DNA of 64,000 bases from Lachnospiraceae bacterium. GTDB taxonomy: Bacteria > Bacillota > Clostridia > Lachnospirales > Lachnospiraceae. How positions within the stretch are numbered: the stretch's first letter is position 1; every line of letters begins with the position of its first letter. Under the pieces are notes generated by a model. That model did no database searches and was not told the origin of the DNA. It was given only the letters and a program-made list of their open reading frames with translations. This document shows positions 1-10,182 of this stretch, piece after piece. The position numbers and the translations under genes were made by a program. Location of the stretch: assembly GCA_024687125.1 (NCBI GenBank), contig JAILFA010000009.1:62001-126000 (forward strand), given 5' to 3'.

Positions 1-1
1 C

Positions 2-829
2 GTTGAAAAGAATCTGAAAGGTATCTCTGAGACTCTGCAGACGATCGATCCGGACATTTTTTTCGCACAGGAGATCGATCTCAACAGTGACCGATCCTAT
101 CATATCGATGAAACAGAAAATCTTTTCTACTCCGGAAATCCGATCTTTCCGGAGGGGGCGGACAGTATGTTCGCCTGCAATTTCAGAGCCGCTTTTATCC
201 CGTATCCGATCCCGCCGATCGGCAAGGTCAATTCAGGGATCCTGACGGTTTCTTCCTATGCCGTAAGCCAGGCGCAGCGCATCTCACTGCCATGCCCGTT
301 TTCCTGGCCTGTAAGGACGGTCAATCTGAAGCGCTGTCTTCTTGTCAGCCGCATGCCTGTTGCGGACTCAGAGCATGAACTGGTACTCGTAAACCTTCAT
401 CTGGAAGCCTATGATGACGGAGAGGGCAAGATCAAGCAGACAAAGATGCTCGCGGATTTCCTTTCAAAGGAAGCAGGTCTCGGCAATTATGTGATCGTCG
501 GCGGCGATTTCAACCAGACATTTTCAAGCGTTGACAGCTCCGCGTATCCGATGCTCGAGGGCAACTGGCATGCGGGGAGTATCGAGGTCACTGATTTCCC
601 CGACGGGTTTTCTTTTTACATGGATCCTTCAGTCCCTTCCGGCCGGTCGATCCTGCACCCGCTCGCTACGGCACAGAATAAAGATCCGCAGCATTTTCAG
701 TATTACATGATCGACGGTTTTATCGTTTCGGATAATCTGGATGTAGAAAACTGTGAAACGCTTGATTACGGGTTTGTCTGCACAGATCATAACCCGGTCG
801 TACTTACGGTTTCGATCCCGGAGAGCTGA
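2..829 (+). CDS. endonuclease/exonuclease/phosphatase family protein (5' truncated by window edge)
   Basis: Open frame continues upstream of the listed ATG at 167 to the window edge (VEKNLKGISETLQTIDPDIFFAQEID...); motifs GGDFNQT and CTDHNPVVLTV are typical of EEP fold. Confidence 0.85.
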   Translation, partial: VEKNLKGISETLQTIDPDIFFAQEIDLNSDRSYHIDETENLFYSGNPIFPEGADSMFACNFRAAFIPYPIPPIGKVNSGILTVSSYAVSQAQRISLPCPFSWPVRTVNLKRCLLVSRMPVADSEHELVLVNLHLEAYDDGEGKIKQTKMLADFLSKEAGLGNYVIVGGDFNQTFSSVDSSAYPMLEGNWHAGSIEVTDFPDGFSFYMDPSVPSGRSILHPLATAQNKDPQHFQYYMIDGFIVSDNLDVENCETLDYGFVCTDHNPVVLTVSIPES

Positions 830-844
830 GATAAGGAGAATACA

Positions 845-2161
845 ATGAAGACAAGGCTTTATAATGCTCGGATACTGACCATGGCGGATGATGCAGAACC
901 TTTCAGAGGCGAACTGTGGACGGACGGGGGCCGGATCATTTTTGCAGGGACCGATCAGGAGGCCGCTGAAAAGCGCAGACTCCCGGGTGATCTGTCTTTT
1001 GATGAAGAGATCGACTGCTCAGGCAACCTCCTCATGCCGGGATTCAAGAATGCACACACACACTCCGCGATGACGCTCCTCAGGTCAAGAGCCGACGACC
1101 TCCCGCTCGATAAATGGCTGAACGAGCAGATCTTTCCTGTAGAAGCCAAAATGACCGAGGATGATATCTACCATCTGACCAAGCTTGCTTTTCTGGAGTA
1201 TCTTTCCGGCGGGATCACAGCCTGCTTTGATATGTATCTGACGCCCCGGTCGATCGCCAGGGCAGCGAAAGATGCAGGCTTTCGCATGGTACAGGTCGGG
1301 GCGGTCAACAACTTTTCCCAGTCTCCTGAGCTCGTGGAGGAGATGTACCGGGAACTGAACGGAAAGGATCCGTTCAATTCCTATATCATCGGCTTTCACG
1401 CCGAATACACCTGCTCCCGCGATCTGCTCGAAAAGATCGCTGCTCTCGCCGAAAAGTACAAGGCTCCTGTCTATACGCATATCTCCGAAACCGCTTTTGA
1501 GGTCGCGGGATGCAGGGAACGATACGGCATGAGTCCCGTCGCTTTCCTGGACAGCCTCGGAATGTTCCGGTACGGCGGCGGAGGGTATCATCTTGTGCAT
1601 GTTGACGACGATGATATCGAGATCCTGAAAGAACGCGGTATGTATGCGGTCACCAATCCGGGGTCCAACACAAAGCTTGCGAGCGGGATCGCGCCGATCT
1701 CCAGGTATCTGACGGCGGGTGTTCCTGTAGCGATCGGTACCGACGGACCTGCCTCCAACAACGCTCTCGACATGTTCCGTGAGATGTTCCTCGTGACCGG
1801 TCTGGCCAAGCTGAAAGACAATGACGCATCAAGCGTGGACGCTGCGGAGGTCCTGAAGATGGCCACGGTAAACGGCGCGCATGCCATGGGTCTTGATGAC
1901 TGTGATACTCTGGAAGTGGGCAAACGCGCGGATCTCATCATGATCGATCTTATGCAGCCCAATATGCAGCCGGTCAACAATATCCGCAAGAATCTGGTCT
2001 ACAGCGGATCCAAGAGCAATGTGAAGCTGGTGATGATCGAAGGTGATATCAGATACAGGGATGGGGAATTCTTCATCGGCGAATCCCCGTCGGATATCTA
2101 TGCGCAGGCCGAGGAGATCAAAGCAAGGATCGATCGTGAGATGAAAGAACAGAAAGCATGA
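845..2161 (+). CDS. amidohydrolase, MTA/SAH deaminase-like
   Basis: LLMPGFKNAHTHSAMTLLR, HISETAFEV, GTDGPASNN, KRADLIMIDL; SD ataaggag upstream. Confidence 0.9.
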   Translation: MKTRLYNARILTMADDAEPFRGELWTDGGRIIFAGTDQEAAEKRRLPGDLSFDEEIDCSGNLLMPGFKNAHTHSAMTLLRSRADDLPLDKWLNEQIFPVEAKMTEDDIYHLTKLAFLEYLSGGITACFDMYLTPRSIARAAKDAGFRMVQVGAVNNFSQSPELVEEMYRELNGKDPFNSYIIGFHAEYTCSRDLLEKIAALAEKYKAPVYTHISETAFEVAGCRERYGMSPVAFLDSLGMFRYGGGGYHLVHVDDDDIEILKERGMYAVTNPGSNTKLASGIAPISRYLTAGVPVAIGTDGPASNNALDMFREMFLVTGLAKLKDNDASSVDAAEVLKMATVNGAHAMGLDDCDTLEVGKRADLIMIDLMQPNMQPVNNIRKNLVYSGSKSNVKLVMIEGDIRYRDGEFFIGESPSDIYAQAEEIKARIDREMKEQKA

Positions 2162-3942
2162 GCGATCCTGGATATATCTTCATAGCGATCATCATCTTCC
2201 TTGCTGCCGCTGCTGCGCTTGGGATCGTGAACGCGAGGCGCATCAGAAAGGATCAGCGGGAAAAGCTGCGCAGATCCTTCGGCACGTATCCCGGACATGA
2301 ATACGCCCCGGATGAGCTTGCAAGGATCCCGAGGTATTTTGAGAAACACGGAAAGGAAGCCCTTTTTTCTGTGGATGACATCACGGCAAACGACCTCGAT
2401 CTCTGGTCGCTGTTTGCCAGAGTCAACTACTGCCAGTCGGCGGCGGGAGAGGAAGTGCTCTATCACACGCTTCGTACTCCCGTTTTTCAGAAAGAGGAAC
2501 TGCAGAGCAGGGAGGAAGAGATCTGCTATTTTGCAGGCGATGAAGAAAGACGGCTCGATCTGCAGATGGCCTTTAAGGACCTCGGCGGTTCCGGAAAGTA
2601 CTCCGTCTATGATTACCTGGAGCGGCTTTCGGATGTGCCGCGAAAGAGCATACTGCCGCATCTGCTCGGGATCCTGGCCCTGATATGCTCGGTCGCACTC
2701 ATGTTTTTCAGCTTCGGATACGGGTTTATCGCACTCCTTGCCGTTGCAGGATGGCAGATCGTCACATATTACCGTGAAAAAAGCCTGCTGGATGCGTATC
2801 TATCCACCTTTGGCTATATGCTCAGGCTGCTTTCCTGCGGAGAGCATGCAGGCAGGATCCTGAAGTCCGCTGATAACAAGGCACTGCCGACATCCCTCTC
2901 CGCGCGCGCAGGGAACATCGAAGGACATCTCGAAGCCATGAGCCGCTTCAGGAGCGGCGCCGGGATGCTCCTCAACGCGTCAAGGACCAGCGGGAGCGGA
3001 AACCCGCTGGATATCATTGCCGATTATCTGCGCATGCTCCTGCATATCGATCTGATCAAATTCCAGCAGATGATCCGGGAAGCCGCCGCGCATACGCAGG
3101 ACATCGACGCACTCATCACCGATCTCGGAATGATCGAGGCGATGATCTCCGTCGCCTGTTTCCGGGCGTCGATACATGAACCCCCGGAAGGAACTAAAGG
3201 GTACTGTGTTCCCGAACACAGTGAAGACAAAGCACTCAGACTTCGTGTGAAGGACCTGCGTCATGTTCTGCTGGAGGAGGGGGCCGTTACAAATTCCATG
3301 GAGGTCTCACGAGGCGTCCTGCTCACAGGATCCAATGCCTCCGGAAAATCCACCTGGCTCAAGGCACTGGGGCTCGCCGCAGTCATGTCTCAGACGATCC
3401 ATACAGTCACAGCGTCTTCCTATGAGGCACCGCTTTCAAGGATCTATTCCTCCATGGCGTTAAGCGATGACCTGCAGGGCGGGGAGAGCTACTACATCGT
3501 GGAGATACGCGCGCTTTCCCGTGTGCTCGATGCGGCAGGCATGACGGATGCACCGCCGATCCTCTGTTTTATCGATGAAGTGCTGCGCGGCACGAATACC
3601 GTGGAGAGGATCGCGGCCTCCGCACAGATCCTGCATCATTTTTCTCACGAACGGGTTCTGCTCTTTGCGGCGACGCACGATCTGGAACTGACGACGCTGC
3701 TGGCGGATGTCTTCGACAATTACCACTTTGAAGGAACCCTGACAGAAAGCGATGTCTGCTTTGATTACCTGCTGAAGAAGGGCCCTTCGCAGACAAGAAA
3801 CGCGATCGGACTGCTGAAACGCTTCTCCTATGACAGCGAGATCACGGCGAATGCAGAAGAGATGGCAAAGCGCTTTGAGACGACCGGTATATGGTCCATG
3901 AATGGGGCGTCTGCGCAAAGTCAGGGGGCAAACAGATCATGA
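2158..3942 (+). CDS. MutS-family ATPase with N-terminal/central hydrophobic segments
   Basis: Walker [43 protein letters not shown]; hydrophobic helices [19 protein letters not shown] and [31 protein letters not shown]. Confidence 0.88.
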   Translation: MSDPGYIFIAIIIFLAAAAALGIVNARRIRKDQREKLRRSFGTYPGHEYAPDELARIPRYFEKHGKEALFSVDDITANDLDLWSLFARVNYCQSAAGEEVLYHTLRTPVFQKEELQSREEEICYFAGDEERRLDLQMAFKDLGGSGKYSVYDYLERLSDVPRKSILPHLLGILALICSVALMFFSFGYGFIALLAVAGWQIVTYYREKSLLDAYLSTFGYMLRLLSCGEHAGRILKSADNKALPTSLSARAGNIEGHLEAMSRFRSGAGMLLNASRTSGSGNPLDIIADYLRMLLHIDLIKFQQMIREAAAHTQDIDALITDLGMIEAMISVACFRASIHEPPEGTKGYCVPEHSEDKALRLRVKDLRHVLLEEGAVTNSMEVSRGVLLTGSNASGKSTWLKALGLAAVMSQTIHTVTASSYEAPLSRIYSSMALSDDLQGGESYYIVEIRALSRVLDAAGMTDAPPILCFIDEVLRGTNTVERIAASAQILHHFSHERVLLFAATHDLELTTLLADVFDNYHFEGTLTESDVCFDYLLKKGPSQTRNAIGLLKRFSYDSEITANAEEMAKRFETTGIWSMNGASAQSQGANRS

Positions 3943-4430
3943 CGCATGTGACGGTCTATACGGACGGCGCTGCCCGCGGAAATCCTGACGGTCCCGGAGG
4001 CTACGGCGCAGTCGTACAGTTTGTCGACGCGAAGGGAACGCTCCATGAAAGAGAGTATTCGCAGGGCTATGACAGGACGACCAACAACCGCATGGAGCTC
4101 ATGGGTGTGATCATCGCCCTTGAAAATCTGACAAGATCATGCAGCGTGGATCTCTATTCCGATTCGCAGTATGTCATCAAAGCGATGACCGACGGCTGGC
4201 TGGAAAAGTGGAAGCGGCTCGGCTGGAAGCGCAGCCCCAAAGACGAGCTGAAGAACAGGGAACTCTGGATGCGCCTCGATCAGGCGATGGCAAAGCACGA
4301 GATCAGCTGGCACTGGGTCAGGGGACATGCGGGTCATCCGGAAAACGAGCGCTGTGACGGTCTCGCGACGGCCGCTGCCGATGCGCCGGAAGGACAGCTC
4401 CTGCATGATGACGGCGGTGATCTGCGATAG
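3939..4430 (+). CDS. rnhA: ribonuclease HI
   Basis: [60 protein letters not shown] overlap with previous stop supports start at 3939. Confidence 0.93.
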   Translation: MTHVTVYTDGAARGNPDGPGGYGAVVQFVDAKGTLHEREYSQGYDRTTNNRMELMGVIIALENLTRSCSVDLYSDSQYVIKAMTDGWLEKWKRLGWKRSPKDELKNRELWMRLDQAMAKHEISWHWVRGHAGHPENERCDGLATAAADAPEGQLLHDDGGDLR

Positions 4431-4471
4431 ATTTATTGTACTGAAAAAGAAACTGTGCTATAATGGCGCCT

Positions 4472-5680
4472 ATGAATGTCAATGACCTCTTAAATGTTGT
4501 AAGCGGCATATCAAGTGATGTCAGCCGCGCAATAGACTCCGGAGATTTCAGCGGCCTTGGCGATCGTACCAAGGAACGGATCAATTACGCAAAGCTGCAG
4601 ATGACACCGCCGGATCAGACGAGCGGTCTTGCAGGCATGTCCAGATCAAGGGCAAACGCTTCCCTGACATCCTATCAGTATAATCAGCCTCCGAACCTGT
4701 CGCTGTTTAGGCGTGACCGCGGACGGAGCGGGATCCTGCAGATCGTTGCGGGAACTGTCGGCGCTGTCTTCAGCGGTATCGGCGCCCTGTCCTTTTTTGG
4801 CGGAGCTGCCTCATCATCGGCTGCCGGGGGGATCCTGGGCGGGATCATGGGCGGTTTTCTGACCGGCGGCGGTCTTGTTCTCGGGGCTGTTTTTCTGATG
4901 TCCCTGGGACTGATCCATTCCGGTGTAAAGAGCAAGAAGCTCCTGCAGAAATACTACGAATACGGCGCGGCGATCGGTAACGCCGAGTTCATGCGGATCG
5001 ACCGCATTGCCGCATTGACAGGATCCACGACCAAGGAGGTCACAAAGAACCTCACGGCAATGATCCGTAAGAACATGCTCCCCGGTGCACGCTTTGACCG
5101 TCAGAAGACGACGATCATCCTGACGGAATCCGCTTATGAACAGTATAAGGCAGCCGAACAGGGACGGATCGAGCGGGAAGCCAAGCAGCAGATGCGCGGG
5201 GAACTCCCGGTCAATACCGCATCATCCAATCTGGACGGTGATGTACAGAAGATCATAGACGACGGAAATCGTGCGATCGTACAGGTCCGTGCGATCAATG
5301 ACGAGATCCCGGATACCCGTGTGATGTCCGACAAGCTTTACCGTCTGGAGGAGATCATGAAGAGGATCTTTGAGCAGGTCAGGAAGGATCCATCCAGTGC
5401 TGCGGATCTCAGAAAGTTCATGGATTATTATCTTCCCACGACGACCAAGCTGCTGACCGCGTATGTGGAACTCGACAGGCAGACGGTGCAGGGGGAGAAT
5501 ATCGTTAAGACCAAGGAAGAGATCGAATCCTCCCTGGATACGATCAATGATGCGTTCGAGCAGCTTCTCGACAGCATGTTCTCCGATATGGCGATGGACA
5601 TTTCAACGGATATCTCCGTTATGAAGACGATGATGGCACAGGACGGCCTCTCGCAGACGAGCGGGATGGGAATGCAGTAA
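4472..5680 (+). CDS. XpaC-like (5-bromo-4-chloroindolyl phosphate hydrolysis family) protein
   Basis: Paired with TelA-like gene; hydrophobic Gly-rich segments followed by XpaC-like coiled region. Start at 4472 preferred over 4463 because the latter overlaps a -10 box. Confidence 0.7.
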   Translation: MNVNDLLNVVSGISSDVSRAIDSGDFSGLGDRTKERINYAKLQMTPPDQTSGLAGMSRSRANASLTSYQYNQPPNLSLFRRDRGRSGILQIVAGTVGAVFSGIGALSFFGGAASSSAAGGILGGIMGGFLTGGGLVLGAVFLMSLGLIHSGVKSKKLLQKYYEYGAAIGNAEFMRIDRIAALTGSTTKEVTKNLTAMIRKNMLPGARFDRQKTTIILTESAYEQYKAAEQGRIEREAKQQMRGELPVNTASSNLDGDVQKIIDDGNRAIVQVRAINDEIPDTRVMSDKLYRLEEIMKRIFEQVRKDPSSAADLRKFMDYYLPTTTKLLTAYVELDRQTVQGENIVKTKEEIESSLDTINDAFEQLLDSMFSDMAMDISTDISVMKTMMAQDGLSQTSGMGMQ

Positions 5681-5701
5681 ACGAAAGGAGAAAAGAGAAC
5701 C

Positions 5702-6877
5702 ATGGCTGAAGCATTTGAAGATCTTAAGGAAGAGGTACATGCCCCTACACTGACCTTTGATACACCGGAAGAGGTGCAGGCGAAAGAGGCAGAGGCGCAG
5801 AAACGCCCCGAAGTATCTGACGCGGAGCGCGAAAAAGGCATGGCGGAGGATGCCCGTCTTACCCCTGAAGAGATGGCTCAGGTCGATGCTTTTGTCGATC
5901 AGATCGATATCAGCAACAGCCAGGCGATCATGAACTACGGCGTCGGAACACAGAAGAAGATGGCCGATTTCTCCGAAAAGGCGATCGACAATGTCCGCAG
6001 CAAAGACATGGGCGAGGTCGGCAACATGCTTTCGAGTCTCGTCACACAGCTCAAGGACTTTGATGTCGATGAGAACGAAAAGGGATTCATGGCATTCTTT
6101 AAGAAGACCGGCAACAAGCTCGTCGCGATGAAAGCAAAATACGCCAAGGTTGAGACCAACGTCAATGCCGTCACGGGAGAGCTCGAAAAGCATCAGATCC
6201 AGCTCATGAAGGATGTCGAACTGCTCGATCGGATGTACGATCTGAACCTGAACTATTTCCGTGAGCTGACCATGTATATCATCGCCGGCAAGAGACGACT
6301 TGCCAAAGCCCGTGACGAGGAGCTTGTCGCCCTGCAGAAAAAGGCCGAGGAGAGCGGTCTGCAGGAGGATGCGCAGGCGGCCAAGGATTTCGCGGCACAG
6401 TGCGACCGCTTTGAGAAAAAGCTCTATGATCTGGAACTGACCAGGACGATCGCGATGCAGACCGGACCGCAGATCCGTATGGTGCAGAATTCCGATACGG
6501 TCATGGCGGAAAAGATCCAGTCCACGATCGTCAACACGATCCCGCTCTGGAAGAACCAGATGGTCATCGCTCTGGGTGTTGAGCACGCGAGCCAGGCGGC
6601 CAAGGCGGAGCGTGAGGTCAACGATATGACCAATGAGCTACTCAAGAAGAACGCCGACAAGCTCAAGACTGCTACAGTCGAAGCGGCCAAGGAATCCGAA
6701 CGCGGCATCGTGGACATCGAGACGCTCCGTCACACCAACGAACAGCTCATCTCGACGATCGACGAAGTCCTTGCAATCCAGAAGGACGGCAGGGAGAAGC
6801 GCAAGGCCGCACAGCAGGAACTGGTCGATATCGAGAATCAGCTCAAAGACAAACTGCTCCAGGCTGCAAAAAGTTGA
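5702..6877 (+). CDS. TelA family (toxic anion resistance) protein
   Basis: Typical TelA sequence (DFDVDENEKGFMAFFKKTGNKLVAMKAKYAKVETNVNAVTGELEKHQIQLMKDVELLDRMYDLNLNYFRELTMYIIAGK); SD aaaggag. Confidence 0.92.
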   Translation: MAEAFEDLKEEVHAPTLTFDTPEEVQAKEAEAQKRPEVSDAEREKGMAEDARLTPEEMAQVDAFVDQIDISNSQAIMNYGVGTQKKMADFSEKAIDNVRSKDMGEVGNMLSSLVTQLKDFDVDENEKGFMAFFKKTGNKLVAMKAKYAKVETNVNAVTGELEKHQIQLMKDVELLDRMYDLNLNYFRELTMYIIAGKRRLAKARDEELVALQKKAEESGLQEDAQAAKDFAAQCDRFEKKLYDLELTRTIAMQTGPQIRMVQNSDTVMAEKIQSTIVNTIPLWKNQMVIALGVEHASQAAKAEREVNDMTNELLKKNADKLKTATVEAAKESERGIVDIETLRHTNEQLISTIDEVLAIQKDGREKRKAAQQELVDIENQLKDKLLQAAKS

Positions 6878-6911
6878 GTACTTGTGCCCGGTATTTCACG
6901 GGTACTAGTAC
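6878..6911 (+). promoter_or_regulatory. RNA hairpin in intergenic leader
   Basis: GTACTTGTGCCCG - GTATTTCA - CGGGTACTAGTAC: 13-position stem with one mismatch and one G-U; begins directly after telA stop. Confidence 0.6.
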
Positions 6912-6918
6912 GAAACTT

Positions 6919-6946
6919 GTTCCATCGAACGAATGTGAGATGGAAC
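6919..6946 (+). promoter_or_regulatory. second intergenic inverted repeat
   Basis: Perfect 8-bp arms GTTCCATC...GATGGAAC. Confidence 0.55.
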
Positions 6947-6966
6947 TTCATTTGAGAGAGGAAACC

Positions 6967-7272
6967 ATGGAAGATATCGAATTTCGTTACGATACACAGC
7001 TGCTGCTTGACAAATACGGACTTGACGAGGACGAGGCGGATGATCTGGTCGATGAGATCAGGGATTATATCCTAGAGAATTTCTCCGGCGACTGCCTGCT
7101 CGTCGCGGGAGATACCGGTGAAGACGATGTAGGCGGCGAAAAGGCCATTATCAAGCTCCACTACCACACCAATGAGCCCTGGCTCGTGCTGGAATACTGC
7201 CGGTCCGTCGGTGAGATCTATGACATTGTCGTAGAGGATATGCAGCGGCAGACAGCAGGACTGAAAGGGTGA
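6967..7272 (+). CDS. hypothetical acidic protein
   Basis: ORF with SD gagagg upstream of ATG 6967; stop overlaps GTG start of next gene. Confidence 0.7.
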   Translation: MEDIEFRYDTQLLLDKYGLDEDEADDLVDEIRDYILENFSGDCLLVAGDTGEDDVGGEKAIIKLHYHTNEPWLVLEYCRSVGEIYDIVVEDMQRQTAGLKG

Positions 7273-7961
7273 GGTTTTACATCGCCGACTGCCATTTCTT
7301 TCACGAGAGCCTGAATGTCCAGATGGATAATCGAGGCTTTGCGTCGGGGCAGGAGATGAACAGATACATGCTCGATCAGTGGAACGGGCGTGTCAAAAAG
7401 AAAGATGAGGTCGTCATCATCGGCGACCTCTCCACAGGGAATGCGGAAGAGACGAACGCGCTGCTCGAAGAGCTGAACGGGCGTCTCTTTCTTGTGCGCG
7501 GAAATCATGACCGGTTCGGGCGGGACAGCAAATACCGGACAGACCGTTTTGAGTGGATCCGGGACTATGCGGAGCTTCATGACAATAACCGAAAAGTGAT
7601 CCTCTGTCACTATCCGATCATGTTCTATAACGAGCAATATCGCAGGAGAGTGCCGAAAACCGGCGGATTTACAGAAATCGAACCTTTATCTGTTGATGAG
7701 CTTGCTCCGAAAACATATATGCTCTACGGACATGTGCATGATACGACCGATGAACGCCTCATGCGCAGCTTCATCGCGCAGACAGGAAACACAGTGCGCA
7801 CGGATAAGGCAGGGAGAACCTATCATATTCCCTGTCAGATGATCAACTGTTTCTGCATGTTTTCTGATTATATACCGCTTACGCTGGATGAGTGGATCGA
7901 GAATGACAGGATCCGTTCAGGCGCGGGACAGGACCAGACGGATCAGGCTTTCGGCGTCTGA
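7269..7961 (+). CDS. metallophosphoesterase family protein (GTG start)
   Basis: YIADCHFFHESL, VVIIGDLSTG, LVRGNHDRF, ILCHYPI, LYGHVHDTT metallophosphoesterase motifs. Confidence 0.88.
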   Translation: MRFYIADCHFFHESLNVQMDNRGFASGQEMNRYMLDQWNGRVKKKDEVVIIGDLSTGNAEETNALLEELNGRLFLVRGNHDRFGRDSKYRTDRFEWIRDYAELHDNNRKVILCHYPIMFYNEQYRRRVPKTGGFTEIEPLSVDELAPKTYMLYGHVHDTTDERLMRSFIAQTGNTVRTDKAGRTYHIPCQMINCFCMFSDYIPLTLDEWIENDRIRSGAGQDQTDQAFGV

Positions 7962-10151
7962 AGGGAGTGCCTGTTCGTCTTCCTCTTCCGGCAGAGCCAT
8001 TCCGGATGCACATTGCATGGCATAGCGGATCAGGATCTCCGAGGAAGTAAAGCGGACGGTGTTGTCTTCAGCGCCCAGTACAACGGCGATCAGATCCTGT
8101 GCCCCCCCTGCACCTTCCACATGAGCGGAAACAACGATACAGGAGCCGGCCATATTGGTCGTACCGGTCTTGAGCCCGTTGACCTCAGGAACATTGTAGA
8201 GGAGGGCGTTGGTGGACTTGAGCTCCGCATGCAGTGTCGGCAGGGTGACATTTGATCTGGAAGTGATCTCCGTGATCTGCGGATAGACTCTGAGCAGATA
8301 GGAGGAGAGTTTGAAAAGATCCTCCGCACTCATGAGGTTCTGCTTCTTTGCGGTACTGATCGAATCCTCAAAATAGGGCAGTCCGTTGCAGTTGTTGAAG
8401 ACTGTATTTTCGGACAGACCGATCTCAATTGCTTTTTTCTGCATTCTTTCCACAAAGGCTTTCTCGCTTCCCGCTGTGTGTTCGGCAAGAGCAAGCGCAC
8501 ATTCGTTACTGGAGGCGATCAGCATGCCCTGCATCAGTTCGCGTACGTTTGTTTCCTGTCCCTGTTCCATCGGGATCACACGGTCCGGTCCCTGGGAAAG
8601 CTTTGCGGCGTTTGCTGAAAGGATGACGGTATCATCGAGATGGATCTCGCCTGCCGAGACGGCATCCATCAAGACCGCATAGGTCATCAGTTTTGTGGTA
8701 CTTGCGATCGGAATGGCCAGATCTCCTCGGAATTCTTCATAGATCTCACCGGTCGTGGCATTGCCGGAGAGTGCTCCCCGCATTTCGTCATAAAACCCGT
8801 CATCCCGCAGGGAATCCATATCAATGCGGAGCTTTCTCTCCGATGTATCCAAAATGATCCCGTTTTCAGTGACCTCGATATTGATGTCGAACAGGAGGGA
8901 AACGTCGGTGAGGTTGATGAAGCAGTCGTTCTTTCCTTCCGTATTTTTCCCCATATAGGTGTAGTACTTGACTCTTTTGCCGTCGATGCTGATGCTGTTG
9001 CTCTTGAGATCACCTGCCGAGTAGGAACCGTCATCCGCAAAGGGCTCATTTTCTCCGCCGACAGCCTGGTATCTGGCGCCTGTGGTGATCGTAACACTGC
9101 TTCCGTCAACGGAAAGCTCAAATTCACGCGGTGTATCGACCAGTGCGCCGGCCAGATCCCGCAGGGAGATGTACCGGTTATTCTCATAGTCGGCGTGGAT
9201 CGCCTTGACGATGACCGGTGTGCCCGCGCCCGGACTGCAATAGAGGTTTTCTGTCAGTTGGAAGGTCTTGGCTTTAGCGGTGAGCGTGAGAGGCGGCATG
9301 GAGATCCCTGAAAGAGCTTCCGCAAGATCGGAGAGCAGAGGGATCTCTAAGGCGGCTTCACCAGTCCCTGACTCTGCGACAGGAGAAATCCTCCGGTAGA
9401 TCACGCGGCCTTCGGCAATATTCCCAAAGCGGCCGAGATCACCGGTCACAGGGAGAAGAAGCAGTTCATCGGTGACGGAATAGGGGTAGCTCTGACCGTT
9501 ATAGGAGAGAACATAGGGATCTTCATAGGTAAAGGTTCCGGCTGCGCCGCAGGCGGCGGCATATTCATCCGCTGAGGGAAGAAGTCTGGGGCCATAGGAT
9601 GCAAGGTATTCTTCGGGCTGCATGCCGGTGGCATTCGCGAACAATTCGCGGACAGCATCCGATGAGATCTCTTCGGAACTCTCGGAGGCAGTCATGCGGA
9701 TACGGATCAACTCAATGAGAGCATCGGCGAGGCCTTTTTCCGCGTTCTTTTTCGCCTGTTCATAAGTTTCCGGCATCAGGGATGAGCTGAAAGAGCTGCC
9801 GTCGATGGTAAGTCCGGCACTGATCAGGATTTCGGGAAGATAATCGCGGACGTGTACGGTATTGCCAAGTGCTGCCTGATCGAGCCAGTCCTGTGCTGTC
9901 TGTGTGGCATCAGACGTGTGATCTTCACTGGTCACCCAGTTTCCGCTCAGTTGTTTCTCGGGCACGGGTATCCGGCGATAGAGGAGAAAGCAGAGTCCTC
10001 CCAGGAGTACGGACAGTGTGATGAGAAAGAGAATGAGCAGAATGCCGCCGACGCCGCGGTGACGATTTCTGCGCTTTTTTCTCACAGGATGGGTTTGTCT
10101 CTGCGCATAAGGGCGCTCATATTCTTGATCATAGGAATAAGCCGAGTTCAT
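7917..10151 (-). CDS. D-alanyl-D-alanine carboxypeptidase (peptidase S11) with N-terminal TM and copper-amine-oxidase-N-like stalk domain
   Basis: SxxK motif ASTTKLMTYAVL, SSNECALALAE, LKTGTTNMAGSCIV; upstream YISLRDLAGAL / CFINLTDVSLLFDI typical of PF07833-like stalk. Confidence 0.85.
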   Translation of the reverse strand: MNSAYSYDQEYERPYAQRQTHPVRKKRRNRHRGVGGILLILFLITLSVLLGGLCFLLYRRIPVPEKQLSGNWVTSEDHTSDATQTAQDWLDQAALGNTVHVRDYLPEILISAGLTIDGSSFSSSLMPETYEQAKKNAEKGLADALIELIRIRMTASESSEEISSDAVRELFANATGMQPEEYLASYGPRLLPSADEYAAACGAAGTFTYEDPYVLSYNGQSYPYSVTDELLLLPVTGDLGRFGNIAEGRVIYRRISPVAESGTGEAALEIPLLSDLAEALSGISMPPLTLTAKAKTFQLTENLYCSPGAGTPVIVKAIHADYENNRYISLRDLAGALVDTPREFELSVDGSSVTITTGARYQAVGGENEPFADDGSYSAGDLKSNSISIDGKRVKYYTYMGKNTEGKNDCFINLTDVSLLFDINIEVTENGIILDTSERKLRIDMDSLRDDGFYDEMRGALSGNATTGEIYEEFRGDLAIPIASTTKLMTYAVLMDAVSAGEIHLDDTVILSANAAKLSQGPDRVIPMEQGQETNVRELMQGMLIASSNECALALAEHTAGSEKAFVERMQKKAIEIGLSENTVFNNCNGLPYFEDSISTAKKQNLMSAEDLFKLSSYLLRVYPQITEITSRSNVTLPTLHAELKSTNALLYNVPEVNGLKTGTTNMAGSCIVVSAHVEGAGGAQDLIAVVLGAEDNTVRFTSSEILIRYAMQCASGMALPEEEDEQALPSDAESLIRLVLSRA

Positions 10152-10167
10152 AGCAGGGAGTATTATA
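10151..10167 (-). promoter_or_regulatory. extended -10 promoter immediately upstream of the S11 peptidase start
   Basis: Minus strand reads TGC-TATAAT-ACTCCCTGCT-ATG. Confidence 0.55.
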
Positions 10168-10182
10168 GCATGATTTTTTGAA

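Noticed and set aside
4463-4471. ATG 4463 as xpaC start
   Set aside because: Overlaps the TATAAT box of the only good promoter; ATG 4472 fits better.
5603-6586. 327-aa minus-strand ORF opposite telA
   Set aside because: TelA family match on plus strand explains the region.
5702-6877. Calling this a tellurite-resistance locus
   Set aside because: TelA/XpaC family names do not establish tellurite resistance; most homologues have unknown role and no ter genes are nearby.
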